From the NCBI RefSeq assembly GCF_000744095.1, contig NZ_JQLI01000008.1, forward strand, positions 3,162,001 through 3,226,000: a stretch of 64,000 bases of DNA. The letters run 5' to 3'. This document shows positions 15,725 through 23,193 of the stretch, piece after piece (position 1 is the stretch's first letter; every line of letters begins with the position of its first letter). The position numbers and the translations under genes were made by a program. Source of the DNA: Cupriavidus necator A5-1. GTDB lineage: Bacteria; Pseudomonadota; Gammaproteobacteria; Burkholderiales; Burkholderiaceae. Under the pieces are notes generated by a model that saw only the letters and a program-made list of their open reading frames with translations, ran no database searches and was not told the DNA's origin.

Positions 15725-17116
15725 TTACGCGCCTGGGTTCTTGTGCGCGCCGCGGTAATCGATGCCCGCCACACCGAAATCGATGCGGACCTTGTAGCGG
15801 GCGCCGTCCACGTCGAAGCCGTTCTGCAGCTCGAGGTACGGGTCCTGTGCGCCGTCCAGGAACGCGACCTCCAGCGCCGGGGCCTCCGCCGGATCGGCGA
15901 AGAAGTACCAGGCAGTGCCAGAAAGGCGCGGGGTATCGACGATGTCGCGCACCAAGCCGCGCACGAGGTTCGGCTTCTGCAGCTTGTTGGCGGTGTCCGG
16001 GTCGTACTGGGCGTCGTTGGTCACGCGCGCGGTACCGCCGATGCCAATCGGGCCCAGCCAGATCGCGGGGCGCAGGTCGAGATAGTCGTTGCCGCTGACA
16101 TCCTTCTGCTGCGCCATCTGCACGCGGCCGGCCTCGAAGGAGGCCACTGCCGGCGCCGCCGCGGTGCCAGCGATGTTTCCGTGGCTGGCATGGAACAGGG
16201 CCAGGCCGTCTTCCAGCGTCGGACCGGCGCCGGAATTTTCCGCCAGGCGGGCATACACGGCCGCCTCGATGGTGCGCTTGGCGGCGCGGCCAAGCATGCT
16301 GGCAAGACCGATGAACGCGCCCAGATCATCATTGATGATCATCTGGCGGCTCAGATTGATGATGTTCCCGCGGGTGCCGGCCGTGATGGAGGCCTTCTCG
16401 CCATCCGGGATGGTCTTGTTCTTGAACTCGCCGAGTTCGTTCAGCACGTCCAGGTTGCCGAGGCTGCCGACACGGTAGCGCGGATGTGCGCGGAAGTCCG
16501 ACACGCTGCCGATCGAGCAGAAGCGGCTCCAGGTATCCGGAGCGAGCGCGTAGGCCTGCTGCAGCGTCTTGTGCATCGTGTTTTCGAGCAGGATCGGGAA
16601 ATCGCTGGTGGACTGCGTGAACGCAGCCGCTACGATCTTCATCTGATCCATGCCGTCAACCTTGACGCCAGCCCGGACGAGGCATGCACGCGCCAGATCG
16701 AGCAGCTTGTAGCCACGCAGCGGATTGGCTGCGTTGGCGCGCACCGGCGAACCCTTGTCATCACGGGCGGCGGCTCGGGCCAGGATTGCCTCCGTCGCGG
16801 CCGCCCGGAATTTGTCCTGCTCATCCTCGACCGTGACGATGTTGCCGGCCACCGGCGTGCCTTCCTTGCCGAGGTGTGCCAGCAGCTTCTCGCGGGCGCC
16901 CTGCACGCTGCATTGGGTGTCGGCCTCGCAGGCAGCCATCAGATCGGCGACGCCTTCGCGGGCGCCAAAGCTGGCAAAGGCCGCGCGGATATCGGTACGA
17001 CGCTGAGCTTCGGCTTGCACGCCGCGCGCAACGGCTTCCGCCTGGCTGGCTTGGGCCGCAGAATCGGCCGGAGTTGCGGGCGCCGGTGCAGCGGCCGCCG
17101 GGTTCGGATGAGGCAT
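15725..17116 (-). CDS. Major capsid protein from internal start within the protease fusion
   Basis: Inside the fusion, Met229 (ATG at 17116) is preceded by AAGGAG six bases upstream, a near-perfect Shine-Dalgarno sequence. The codons for that stretch (LKEKH) have no other reason to be exact. Starting there gives a 463-residue protein with the Ala/Pro-rich scaffold-like segment and the whole capsid domain. This is the lambda C/Nu3 strategy, where an internal start yields excess scaffold or capsid over protease. The product is inferred, not shown. Confidence 0.6.
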   Translation of the reverse strand: MPHPNPAAAAPAPATPADSAAQASQAEAVARGVQAEAQRRTDIRAAFASFGAREGVADLMAACEADTQCSVQGAREKLLAHLGKEGTPVAGNIVTVEDEQDKFRAAATEAILARAAARDDKGSPVRANAANPLRGYKLLDLARACLVRAGVKVDGMDQMKIVAAAFTQSTSDFPILLENTMHKTLQQAYALAPDTWSRFCSIGSVSDFRAHPRYRVGSLGNLDVLNELGEFKNKTIPDGEKASITAGTRGNIINLSRQMIINDDLGAFIGLASMLGRAAKRTIEAAVYARLAENSGAGPTLEDGLALFHASHGNIAGTAAAPAVASFEAGRVQMAQQKDVSGNDYLDLRPAIWLGPIGIGGTARVTNDAQYDPDTANKLQKPNLVRGLVRDIVDTPRLSGTAWYFFADPAEAPALEVAFLDGAQDPYLELQNGFDVDGARYKVRIDFGVAGIDYRGAHKNPGA

Positions 17117-17800
17117 GTGCTTCTCCTTCAAGTTGAAAGCGGCTGCCGCCGCCGGGATGGCGCGGAAGCGAGAAAGGTCGTGGGAGGCCGCAATCGGCAT
17201 CGCCGTGGTGACCGTATCGACGAACTTCTCGGCCAGAGCCTGCTCGGCCGTGTAGTAGTGGTCGACGCCATCGGTGAGCAGAGCCAGCATCTCCTCGGCG
17301 GGCCGACCAGTCTTGGCGGCATAGCTGTTCGACATGGCCTGCGACCAGGTATCGAGGTAGTCGGCGACCTCGCGCAGCGCGACGGCATTGCCCGAGGCGT
17401 AGACCCACGGTGCGTGGATCATCAGGATGGCGTTCTCGGCCATCTCGACGGTGTCGCCGGCCATAGCGATCAGGCTGGCGATGCTCATGGCGGTGCCATC
17501 AATGCTGACCGTGACCGCGGCGCGGTGCCGCTTGAGCGCGTTGTAGATGGCGATGCCATCGGAGACCGAGCCGCCGAAGCTGTTGATGCGTACGGTAAGC
17601 TCGTCGACGTTCAGCGCCGCCACTTCCTTGACGAAGTCAGCGGCCGCCACGGACTCACCCCACCAGGATTCCCCGATATCGCCGTAAATGAAGATCTCGG
17701 CGGAGCTTGCGGCCACGCCGCCGGCAGCGACCGCCGCGGCGGCTGCGGCCGTGGCAGCGCGGGCGCGAATGCTGTACCACTTTTGGGGAGACTTGCTCAT
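15725..17800 (-). CDS. ClpP-type prohead protease fused to major capsid protein
   Basis: A single 691-residue frame. Residues 36-215 form a ClpP/S49-like maturation protease: oxyanion loop SFGGSV (74-79), catalytic Ser106 in GTAMS, catalytic His129 in MIHAPW. Residues about 229-330 are a scaffold-like Ala/Gln-rich linker. The rest is a gpT/HK97-type capsid protein (DNIINLSRQMIINDDLGAF-like core; AIWLGPIGIGGTARVTNDAQYDPDTANKLQKPNLVRGLV). The protease would cleave scaffold and itself during head maturation. Start ATG 17800 is used because homologous proteases begin close to KWYSI; the open frame extends to 17935. Only weak ribosome-binding sequence precedes 17800. Confidence 0.85.
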   Translation of the reverse strand: MSKSPQKWYSIRARAATAAAAAAVAAGGVAASSAEIFIYGDIGESWWGESVAAADFVKEVAALNVDELTVRINSFGGSVSDGIAIYNALKRHRAAVTVSIDGTAMSIASLIAMAGDTVEMAENAILMIHAPWVYASGNAVALREVADYLDTWSQAMSNSYAAKTGRPAEEMLALLTDGVDHYYTAEQALAEKFVDTVTTAMPIAASHDLSRFRAIPAAAAAFNLKEKHMPHPNPAAAAPAPATPADSAAQASQAEAVARGVQAEAQRRTDIRAAFASFGAREGVADLMAACEADTQCSVQGAREKLLAHLGKEGTPVAGNIVTVEDEQDKFRAAATEAILARAAARDDKGSPVRANAANPLRGYKLLDLARACLVRAGVKVDGMDQMKIVAAAFTQSTSDFPILLENTMHKTLQQAYALAPDTWSRFCSIGSVSDFRAHPRYRVGSLGNLDVLNELGEFKNKTIPDGEKASITAGTRGNIINLSRQMIINDDLGAFIGLASMLGRAAKRTIEAAVYARLAENSGAGPTLEDGLALFHASHGNIAGTAAAPAVASFEAGRVQMAQQKDVSGNDYLDLRPAIWLGPIGIGGTARVTNDAQYDPDTANKLQKPNLVRGLVRDIVDTPRLSGTAWYFFADPAEAPALEVAFLDGAQDPYLELQNGFDVDGARYKVRIDFGVAGIDYRGAHKNPGA

Positions 17801-17849
17801 CGCCAAGACCTGTGCATTTGGTATGCAGCAAGTCTGGCAAAAAGCGATT

Positions 17850-17878
17850 CCGGTTTTTAGGGGTAAAACCGGAATATT
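17850..17878 (-). promoter_or_regulatory. Inverted-repeat motif upstream of protease/capsid gene (copy 1)
   Basis: Fifty bases before the capsid-fusion start lies CCGGTTTTTAGGGG followed by TAAAACCGGAATATT. Read on the minus strand it forms TTCCGGTTTT-ACCCCT-AAAAACCGGAA, a hairpin or operator-like inverted repeat of about ten bases. A second, imperfect copy precedes the gpW-like gene (20160-20187). Repetition of a motif in front of two late genes suggests a regulatory or RNA-processing site. Function is unproven. Confidence 0.5.
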
Positions 17879-17935
17879 TTCAGCGGCGATGGATTCTTGC
17901 CTTGATGTAGCATCGGGCCGTGCATGCGTACCCAC

Positions 17936-17966
17936 AAAAAAAGCCCCGAAAACCGGGGCTTTTTCT
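17936..17966 (-). terminator. Rho-independent terminator (copy 1 of the duplication)
   Basis: Strong stem with GCCCCG/CGGGGC core and A/T tracts on both sides, so it could act in both directions. On the minus strand it would stop read-through from the portal block into the capsid operon, unless an antiterminator acts or the capsid operon has its own promoter downstream. Confidence 0.7.
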
Positions 17967-18017
17967 TGATTCCGAGGGGAACTTCATTCCCAGGGGAGCG
18001 GTTTCCCCCGTACCCAC

Positions 18018-18048
18018 AAAAAAAGCCCCGAAAACCGGGGCTTTTTCT
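18018..18048 (-). terminator. Rho-independent terminator (copy 2 of the duplication)
   Basis: Same hairpin as copy 1, 82 bases away, immediately after the stop of the small repeat protein gene. Two identical terminators in series between portal and capsid genes is unusual in a late operon. Confidence 0.7.
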
Positions 18049-18065
18049 TGATTCCGAGGGGAACT

Positions 18066-18329
18066 TCATTCCCAGGGGAGCGGTTTCCCCGTCATCGCCA
18101 GCGATTGGCCGACCAGCAGGACCTGGACCGTGTTGTGGGTGATCGAAGTCTGCGACAGGCGCTGGGCGCCCTGCAGAATCTGCTCCCGGCTGAGCTCCGG
18201 CCGCCGGGCCAAGATGGCCATCACGGCCGTCTCACCCAGCTGAGCCTGCTTTACCATTGGCCGCAGGGCCGGAATGGCCACCAGGGCCGCCCCCACCAGC
18301 TGAGCTTGCTCTACCATTTGCTTGATCAT
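18066..18329 (-). CDS. Small phage protein with an internal duplicated segment
   Basis: An 87-residue protein beginning at ATG 18329, which has AAGGTGA five bases upstream; a GTG three codons earlier is the alternative. Residues 4-18 (QMVEQAQLVGAALVA) and 22-36 (PMVKQAQLGETAVMA) are copies of each other, with matching DNA (about 54 bases apart). The rest is helical (ELSREQILQGAQRLSQ). It lies between the portal and protease genes. No family is recognised; it may be a moron, since a terminator follows it. Confidence 0.55.
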   Translation of the reverse strand: MIKQMVEQAQLVGAALVAIPALRPMVKQAQLGETAVMAILARRPELSREQILQGAQRLSQTSITHNTVQVLLVGQSLAMTGKPLPWE

Positions 18330-18376
18330 CGTCGTCACCTTTTCGGATCCCTAACCCAAATCATAGCTCCAGCTCC

Positions 18377-19903
18377 TCAAGCTGGAGGCACAGGCTCTAG
18401 TGGCGCATCGGCGGCAGCAGGCGCACCTCCTTTAGTGTTGGCGAAATCTGAGGCCAGCACCAGCCCCTTGTCGGCAGCTTCCTTCCTGAACTTCGTGATG
18501 TTTTCCAGCACGTCGTACGGATTGACGCCGCGCTTGCGCATGACCTCGACCTCGGATGCGAAGCCGCATTGCACCAGCAGCTGCCAGGCGAGCGCTTCCT
18601 TCATGGGGTCGATCCATGGCATGGCCTGGCCGACGAACATTGCATCGTCAGCCAGATCTGACGCCACATCCTTCGGCCGCGGCACAACTCCGGACAGGTC
18701 GGCGATCGCGACGAAAGCCTCCCATACTGGCTGAACGAACATGCCAGTGAACTCGTCGGTCAGCACGGCATAGTTGACCCACTGCTCCACCAACTCCTGC
18801 CGCTGAGACGAATAGGTGCCGTCGTAGTCGCGGCTGATGCTCGAGTAGCTGGCGCCGATGCCGGCTGATGCCGCGCGAAGTTGGCCCTGCCGAAAGGTGA
18901 GGACGTTGGGATTGGGGCGCTTGGTGTCTACCAGACCAATTTCCTCGCCCACCTGCAGGCCGTCGATGATCGTGCCGGGATCGAACCCGATCTCGCGGGG
19001 GATGGGGTTGCCCTGATCATCCCGCTGGACGTTCTCCGGGTTGAATCCATCCGGCGACAGCTTCTTGATGTAGGCGGTCAACCGTGCGGCCAGCTTGGCG
19101 GCTACCCGTTCGCTCTCCTCGTAGTCCTTGATATCCTCGATCCGGGTGATGACGCTCGCGAATTCAGAGACGCCACGCAGCTGGCCAATGCGGTCGATAG
19201 CCGCCACCTGGAGCATGTTTTCGGCGGGGATACGCTTGACGTCGGAGGCGCGCGCGAGGAAGGTGCTATCGCCCGGAAACGCCTTATACACGTAGTAGCC
19301 GGTACGACGCCCCCAAGCGTTGCGCTGGATACCCTGGCGGATGTTGGCCGCCGGGTCCTCATAATCCATCGGAACCATGTCCGGCTCGAACAACTCGAGC
19401 GAGAACGGCACCTGGCTGCCATGCTGGAGGTACGGCACTGTGCCGCGCAGCAGCTGAGAGAACGCCTCCCCGTCGCGAAACCACGTCTTCGCGACTAACC
19501 GCTGGACCTTAGCCCAGTGGTGTTCCTGAGTGACCTCGGGCAGCTTCTGCCAGTCACGCCAGGCAGCGCGCAAGTCAGCGGCATACTGCTCGTGGATGGT
19601 GCCATCCGGACGGCGTGGCTGGGGCTCGACCCCGATTCCACCCGGCCCGACGACGTTGTTCACCAGCGTGCGCAGCATTCCGCGCGAGATGTCGTGATTC
19701 CGCTCTAGATGGCGCGCCTGCGCACGCAGCCAAACTGCACCCTGCCGCACCAGCTGGTCTGGCGATGCCTGATTGCGATGGAACTTGCGCAGCCGGCTTG
19801 GCTGTGCGGCTTCATAGCTCGCCCGGAGAGCCGCTCGATCAAATAGACGGCGTCGCCCGGCAGTCGGATCGAAATACGCAACGAGCTGGTCGATCAGGTT
19901 CAT
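18377..19903 (-). CDS. Portal protein (lambda gpB family)
   Basis: A 508-residue protein starting MNLIDQLVAYFDPTAGRRRLFDRAALRASYEAAQPSRLRKF. Family features include RNHDISRGMLRTLVNNVVGPGGIGVEPQ, WFRDGEAFSQLL, FEPDMVP, GIQRNAWGRRTGYYVY, and the late GASYSSISRDYDGTYSSQRQELVEQW signature of lambda-type portals. Twelve copies form the DNA entry/exit ring at one capsid vertex. The upstream extension to 19999 is non-homologous and overlaps the gpW-like gene, so 19903 is the start. It ends with a Pro/Ala tail. Confidence 0.9.
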   Translation of the reverse strand: MNLIDQLVAYFDPTAGRRRLFDRAALRASYEAAQPSRLRKFHRNQASPDQLVRQGAVWLRAQARHLERNHDISRGMLRTLVNNVVGPGGIGVEPQPRRPDGTIHEQYAADLRAAWRDWQKLPEVTQEHHWAKVQRLVAKTWFRDGEAFSQLLRGTVPYLQHGSQVPFSLELFEPDMVPMDYEDPAANIRQGIQRNAWGRRTGYYVYKAFPGDSTFLARASDVKRIPAENMLQVAAIDRIGQLRGVSEFASVITRIEDIKDYEESERVAAKLAARLTAYIKKLSPDGFNPENVQRDDQGNPIPREIGFDPGTIIDGLQVGEEIGLVDTKRPNPNVLTFRQGQLRAASAGIGASYSSISRDYDGTYSSQRQELVEQWVNYAVLTDEFTGMFVQPVWEAFVAIADLSGVVPRPKDVASDLADDAMFVGQAMPWIDPMKEALAWQLLVQCGFASEVEVMRKRGVNPYDVLENITKFRKEAADKGLVLASDFANTKGGAPAAADAPLEPVPPA

Positions 19904-19905
19904 GG

Positions 19906-20142
19906 TCAGCGATCCAGTCTGGCGTTCAGGAAACGGATGCCGCCGGAACCCGGCACGCCGGCGGCCTGGGCCTGCTCGTTGGCCACACGAGCCTCCCATT
20001 CCTGCCTCCCCTTCCGGATCTCGGAAAGGTCCTCCATGCGCAGCACACGGTCGCCCAGCCGGGCTTCCTTGCCTTCGAGAATGGCCTGCTCGGCGGCCAA
20101 GTACTTCGCGAGCATGTCAGTGGCGGTCGTCATGGCGTCCAA
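19906..20142 (-). CDS. gpW-like head-tail joining protein
   Basis: A 78-residue helical protein (DMLAKYLAAEQAILEGKEARLGDRVLRMEDLSEIRKGRQEWEARV). The A-x-x-A-I-L-x-G-x-x-x-x-x-G-x-R-x-L-x-x-x-D-L-x-x-I-x-x-G-R-x-x-W-E pattern is the gpW family, which binds the portal after packaging and prepares it for the tail. It stands immediately before the portal gene as in lambda. A second Met (20133) is equally possible as start. Confidence 0.85.
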   Translation of the reverse strand: MDAMTTATDMLAKYLAAEQAILEGKEARLGDRVLRMEDLSEIRKGRQEWEARVANEQAQAAGVPGSGGIRFLNARLDR

Positions 20143-20159
20143 TCTATGGGAAAGTGAGT

Positions 20160-20187
20160 CCGGTTTTTAGGGGAAAAAGCGGAATAT
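20160..20187 (-). promoter_or_regulatory. Inverted-repeat motif upstream of gpW-like gene (copy 2)
   Basis: CCGGTTTTTAGGGG is repeated here exactly, followed by AAAAAGCGGAATAT, a degenerate version of the arm seen at 17850-17878. It lies 18 bases before the gpW-like start. The conserved half (CCCCTAAAAACCGG on the minus strand) is the likely recognised part. Confidence 0.45.
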
Positions 20188-20203
20188 CTGCACTCGTCGG
20201 GGA

Positions 20204-20512
20204 TTAGGTCCGGTTGATCACCTCGTAGAAGGTGGTTTTGCTGATCCCGAATTGACGGCAAACCTCATCGCGATTCCGGCCATTGAAGGCGGCGCGGATG
20301 GCCTCATCCCGTTCGCGCCGGTCTGGCGCCGGGATATAGACCTCCTGCCCACCCAGAAGCCGGCGCAGCCCGCGTTCGAGCCCCTCAATGATCGGCCTGG
20401 CAAGGTGCTCGAGCGGCGTGATCTCTTCCCGCACGATTGTCGTCAGTGCTCCGGTGAGGTCGATCGCGGCGTCAGATTGCGAGGCGTCTTCGTTCTTGAG
20501 GGGGTCGGTCAT
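20204..20512 (-). CDS. Mor-like transcription activator (putative)
   Basis: A 102-residue protein. The N-terminal half is acidic and helical (DLTGALTTIVREEITPLEHLARPIIEGLERGLRRLLGG); the C-terminal half has YIPAPDRRERDEAIRAAFNGRNRDEVCRQFGISKTTFYEVINR. A YIP segment followed by R-x-x-x-I-x-x-x-FNG-x-N-x-x-E-x-x-x-x-x-x-x-S-x-x-T-x-Y-x-x-I is the pattern of the Mor/C family of Mu-like phages, which activate middle and late promoters. Here it sits between the terminase and gpW genes and overlaps the terminase start/stop region by 4 bases. It may control the genes downstream, where the paired motif occurs. Confidence 0.65.
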   Translation of the reverse strand: MTDPLKNEDASQSDAAIDLTGALTTIVREEITPLEHLARPIIEGLERGLRRLLGGQEVYIPAPDRRERDEAIRAAFNGRNRDEVCRQFGISKTTFYEVINRT

Positions 20513-22509
20513 AGGCGGCTGCTCCAGTCGTCTGAGGCAATGGCAGTTCTTCTGGCAGGTGGTCGAGGTGCTGCCGGCGCGGCCGCCACGGAAGGCGTCG
20601 CGGTGCGCGCCGACGAGCCAGCTGGCTGGGACCGTAGGCGCTGTTCCAGCTGATCCCAGTATTTCGCCGCCTTACGGGCCAGATCGAAGTGGGTCTCCAG
20701 CCAGACGGCGTACACGGTGCAGTCCCAAGCCTCGACCCGCTTCCGGGTCGCCGTCCATTTGGATTCCTCGCCCCTGGCCGTCATCTTCGTGGTGCGCTGC
20801 TCGCCGGCCATCTGGCGAAAGAACTCGTCCGAGAGTTCGTGCGAGAAGTGCATGTAGCCCGGGCCAGGCCGGGGAATGTGGAGGCGGTTGTAGATCAGGT
20901 CCTTGGCGTGGTTCGTGCCAACGTGCCAGAGCTGCACGCCGTTGCGCTTCACGCGGCCGCGCCAGTCGATGTCCACTTTTGCCACGCCGTCCTTGATGTG
21001 CTTCTCCCGGCCAGGACGACCGGCGACGGCAAACACCTTGCGGCGGGCATATTTGGCTGCGTAGGCATAGACCGCATGCGTATTGTGACCGCGAGAGTCG
21101 ATGGCAGCGCCTTCTATGTAGAGCGTGGCGCCAGACTCGTGGGTGAACGGGGTGTCGAACAGGTACTCTGTCAGGTCATCCCAGACCTTGTCCTGCGCCG
21201 GATTCCCGAAGAACACCTGGTGATCAACCACCCATTTCTCGCACCCGCGGCCATAGGCCCACACCACCACCTCCAGCCGGTTATCCTGCGTATCCACGCC
21301 TGCGAGCAACTGCAGACCTCCGAGCGGCACCCACCGCAGTGCATAGGGCTCGGCGCGCTGCTTGATCTCGTCGACGTCGGTGCGCTCGACTTCCTGCTCC
21401 CATGCCTCGCCGCGGGTGGTGTTGACGAACGCCTTCAGCTTCGACATGTCGCCTGTCTGGGCCTTCTCGTTCGCTGCCAGGAACTCGCGCACGATATCTG
21501 ACCAGGCCACGGCCGGACTATAGGCGGTCCAGACCCCGAGAAATGCGACGTGACGGGGCGGCCGTACCACCTTGCCCTTCGCATTGCGAAACACACCATC
21601 GTGGCTGATGGTGGTGCCGTCATCCGACTGGTACCGACCCTGCTCCCAGACGCGCAAGTAGTCGGCCTGCTGAATCAGCGCGCCACAGTGAGGGCACAGG
21701 TGGCGCACGGTCTCCGGGTCGTCGTTTGTCCACTTGAACCCGTGCGCTTCTTCCTTCCCGCCCCAGGTGATCGGGTGGAAGGTGTCACATTCCGGGCAGG
21801 CGATGTGGTACCGGAACCGTTTCTCGGCAAGCTCCACCCGGCGCTCGATCAGCGACAGGCCCTTGAGCTTGGGGGTAGAGCCGCACACCAGCTTTGGGAA
21901 GGTAGCGCCCTCGGTACGCTTGGCTGCCAGCGTGACCGGGTCGCCCTCCTTCTCGACATCGCTGTCGAACGCGTCGAGCTCGTCGAGATACGCCACGTCC
22001 ACCGAGATCCGGCGGTAGTTCTTTGCCGCCTTCCCGCCGCGCAGGTGGAGCATGGAGCCGAGAAATTTCTTGGCCTGCAGCGTGTTGTCCTTGTGCCTGG
22101 CGAGGAAGGCCGGGAAGATTTCGCGCATCACCGCCACATCGCGCAGCATCGGCTCCAGCTCGGTCTTGACGAACTCGTCGCGGTCATCGTCGGCCGGCTG
22201 CCAGAGCGCCTGGTTCCGGCGCCGGTGATGGGCGAAGTAGCCCACCGCGGCGAGGATCATCTTCGTGTAGCCCACCCGGGCCGACTTCTGCAGGTCGACC
22301 TCACGGATGGCGTCATTGCCAATGCACGCGAGGATGGCGCGCTGGAACGGCCACGCGCTCCATGCCTGCTCGACATAGGAGGATTCGGCCGACAGGTAGA
22401 AGTGCGCGGCCGCCCATTCCTCGAGCGTCATCGGCTCCGGCGTGCCGAACCCTGCCAGGCCTCGGCCGAGGTGGTGCGCAATGATGGGGCGATACTGAGG
22501 CGCCAGCAT
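20509..22509 (-). CDS. Terminase large subunit (lambda gpA family)
   Basis: A 666-residue ATPase-nuclease that packages DNA into the prohead. Near the N-terminus is the adenine-binding W-x-x-A/FQRAIL region. The Walker A-like segment is QKSARVGYTK (74-83) and the Walker B is VDVAYLDELD (170-179). A CPEC...CPHC zinc pair lies at 238-241 and 272-275. The C-terminal nuclease domain includes LLAGVDTQDNRLEVVVWAYGRG and IDSRGHNTHAVYAY. This is the gpA class used by cos-type phages. It overlaps the small subunit gene by one base. Confidence 0.92.
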   Translation of the reverse strand: MLAPQYRPIIAHHLGRGLAGFGTPEPMTLEEWAAAHFYLSAESSYVEQAWSAWPFQRAILACIGNDAIREVDLQKSARVGYTKMILAAVGYFAHHRRRNQALWQPADDDRDEFVKTELEPMLRDVAVMREIFPAFLARHKDNTLQAKKFLGSMLHLRGGKAAKNYRRISVDVAYLDELDAFDSDVEKEGDPVTLAAKRTEGATFPKLVCGSTPKLKGLSLIERRVELAEKRFRYHIACPECDTFHPITWGGKEEAHGFKWTNDDPETVRHLCPHCGALIQQADYLRVWEQGRYQSDDGTTISHDGVFRNAKGKVVRPPRHVAFLGVWTAYSPAVAWSDIVREFLAANEKAQTGDMSKLKAFVNTTRGEAWEQEVERTDVDEIKQRAEPYALRWVPLGGLQLLAGVDTQDNRLEVVVWAYGRGCEKWVVDHQVFFGNPAQDKVWDDLTEYLFDTPFTHESGATLYIEGAAIDSRGHNTHAVYAYAAKYARRKVFAVAGRPGREKHIKDGVAKVDIDWRGRVKRNGVQLWHVGTNHAKDLIYNRLHIPRPGPGYMHFSHELSDEFFRQMAGEQRTTKMTARGEESKWTATRKRVEAWDCTVYAVWLETHFDLARKAAKYWDQLEQRLRSQPAGSSARTATPSVAAAPAAPRPPARRTAIASDDWSSRL

Positions 22510-23006
22510 CAGGCGGGCTCCTCTTCGTCGGGCGCTTCGATGCCCAGATCATCCAGCGTCACGGCAGCGGCAATATTTCGCGCCTTGGCCACCTCCCGGG
22601 TGATCAGCTCCACATCGTCGGCGGACAGACTCGGCAGCCGCCGCTTGAGCATGCCGGGTATTGCTTCAAGGATCCCGGACACACGCGCGCCAGCCTGCGA
22701 CAGAACCTGCTCGATGAGATGAACCGGAGCCAGCTCGCGCCGGGTGACCTCGTTCTGCAAGGCAATGCGGTCAGCCTGTTCTTTCGCCAGGCGCGCACGC
22801 TCCGCAATCAGGTCCAGACCTTCCTCTTCCGAAGCGCGACCGGCGGCAGTCTCGCGGAGGTGCCCGCAATAGGCGAGCAGCATCTGGCGACCGGTCATGC
22901 CAGCTACCAGGATCCCGCGCGCAACGAGGCTACTGACCGCTGGCTGGCTAATGCCGACCAGGCCAGCGAACTCTGCTTGCCTCATCTTCGCGTCGAGATT
23001 TATCAC
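22509..23006 (-). CDS. Terminase small subunit (Nu1-like)
   Basis: A 165-residue protein. Residues 8-35 (MRQAEFAGLVGISQPAVSSLVARGIL) form a helix-turn-helix for cos recognition. The middle (EEGLDLIAERARLAKEQADRIALQNEVTRREL) is a long coiled coil for dimerisation, as in Nu1/DUF1441 proteins. The end contacts the large subunit. It precedes the large subunit with a one-base overlap, which couples their synthesis. The candidate cos region lies just upstream. Confidence 0.88.
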   Translation of the reverse strand: MINLDAKMRQAEFAGLVGISQPAVSSLVARGILVAGMTGRQMLLAYCGHLRETAAGRASEEEGLDLIAERARLAKEQADRIALQNEVTRRELAPVHLIEQVLSQAGARVSGILEAIPGMLKRRLPSLSADDVELITREVAKARNIAAAVTLDDLGIEAPDEEEPA

Positions 23007-23193
23007 ATAACCCCCCTATGGCCGCGTCGTGACTAGAGAGCGCGCGAGGCTCGAATTACCCTTACAGCACTCCTCTTGGGAGTACCTTTCGTCACTTTTC
23101 GACGTTTGCACCAAGCCTGTGCGTCCGCCGGGCGATCGCTGGGCGTCTGCGTGACGGATATGTCACCTTTCGACGAGAATGGACGGGGCGCTG
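23007..23193. other. Candidate cos region with repeated GTCACYTTTCGACG sites
   Basis: This 187-base gap upstream of the small terminase gene has no gene. It carries GTCACTTTTCGACG (23091-23104), GTCACCTTTCGACG (23162-23175) and a weaker GTACCTTTCG (23082-23091). In lambda, cosN and the terminase-binding R sites lie exactly here, before nu1. The direct repeats are therefore candidate terminase small-subunit sites. The nicking site itself cannot be located by eye. Confidence 0.5.

Larger units (their letters stand above)
17927..18090. repeat. Perfect 82-bp tandem duplication containing a terminator
   Basis: Bases 17927-18008 and 18009-18090 are identical by eye over all 82 positions. Each copy holds a bidirectional Rho-independent terminator (AAAAAGCCCCG-AAAAC-CGGGGCTTTTT) and the last codons and stop of the small gene at 18066-18329. 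The left copy is therefore a duplicated gene end with no gene attached. The identity implies a recent event or ongoing exchange. Confidence 0.9.

Noticed and set aside
15707-17860. 717-codon open frame on the plus strand over the capsid gene
   Set aside because: It is the high-GC shadow of the protease-capsid gene; its product has no recognisable domain and the minus strand has clear catalytic motifs.
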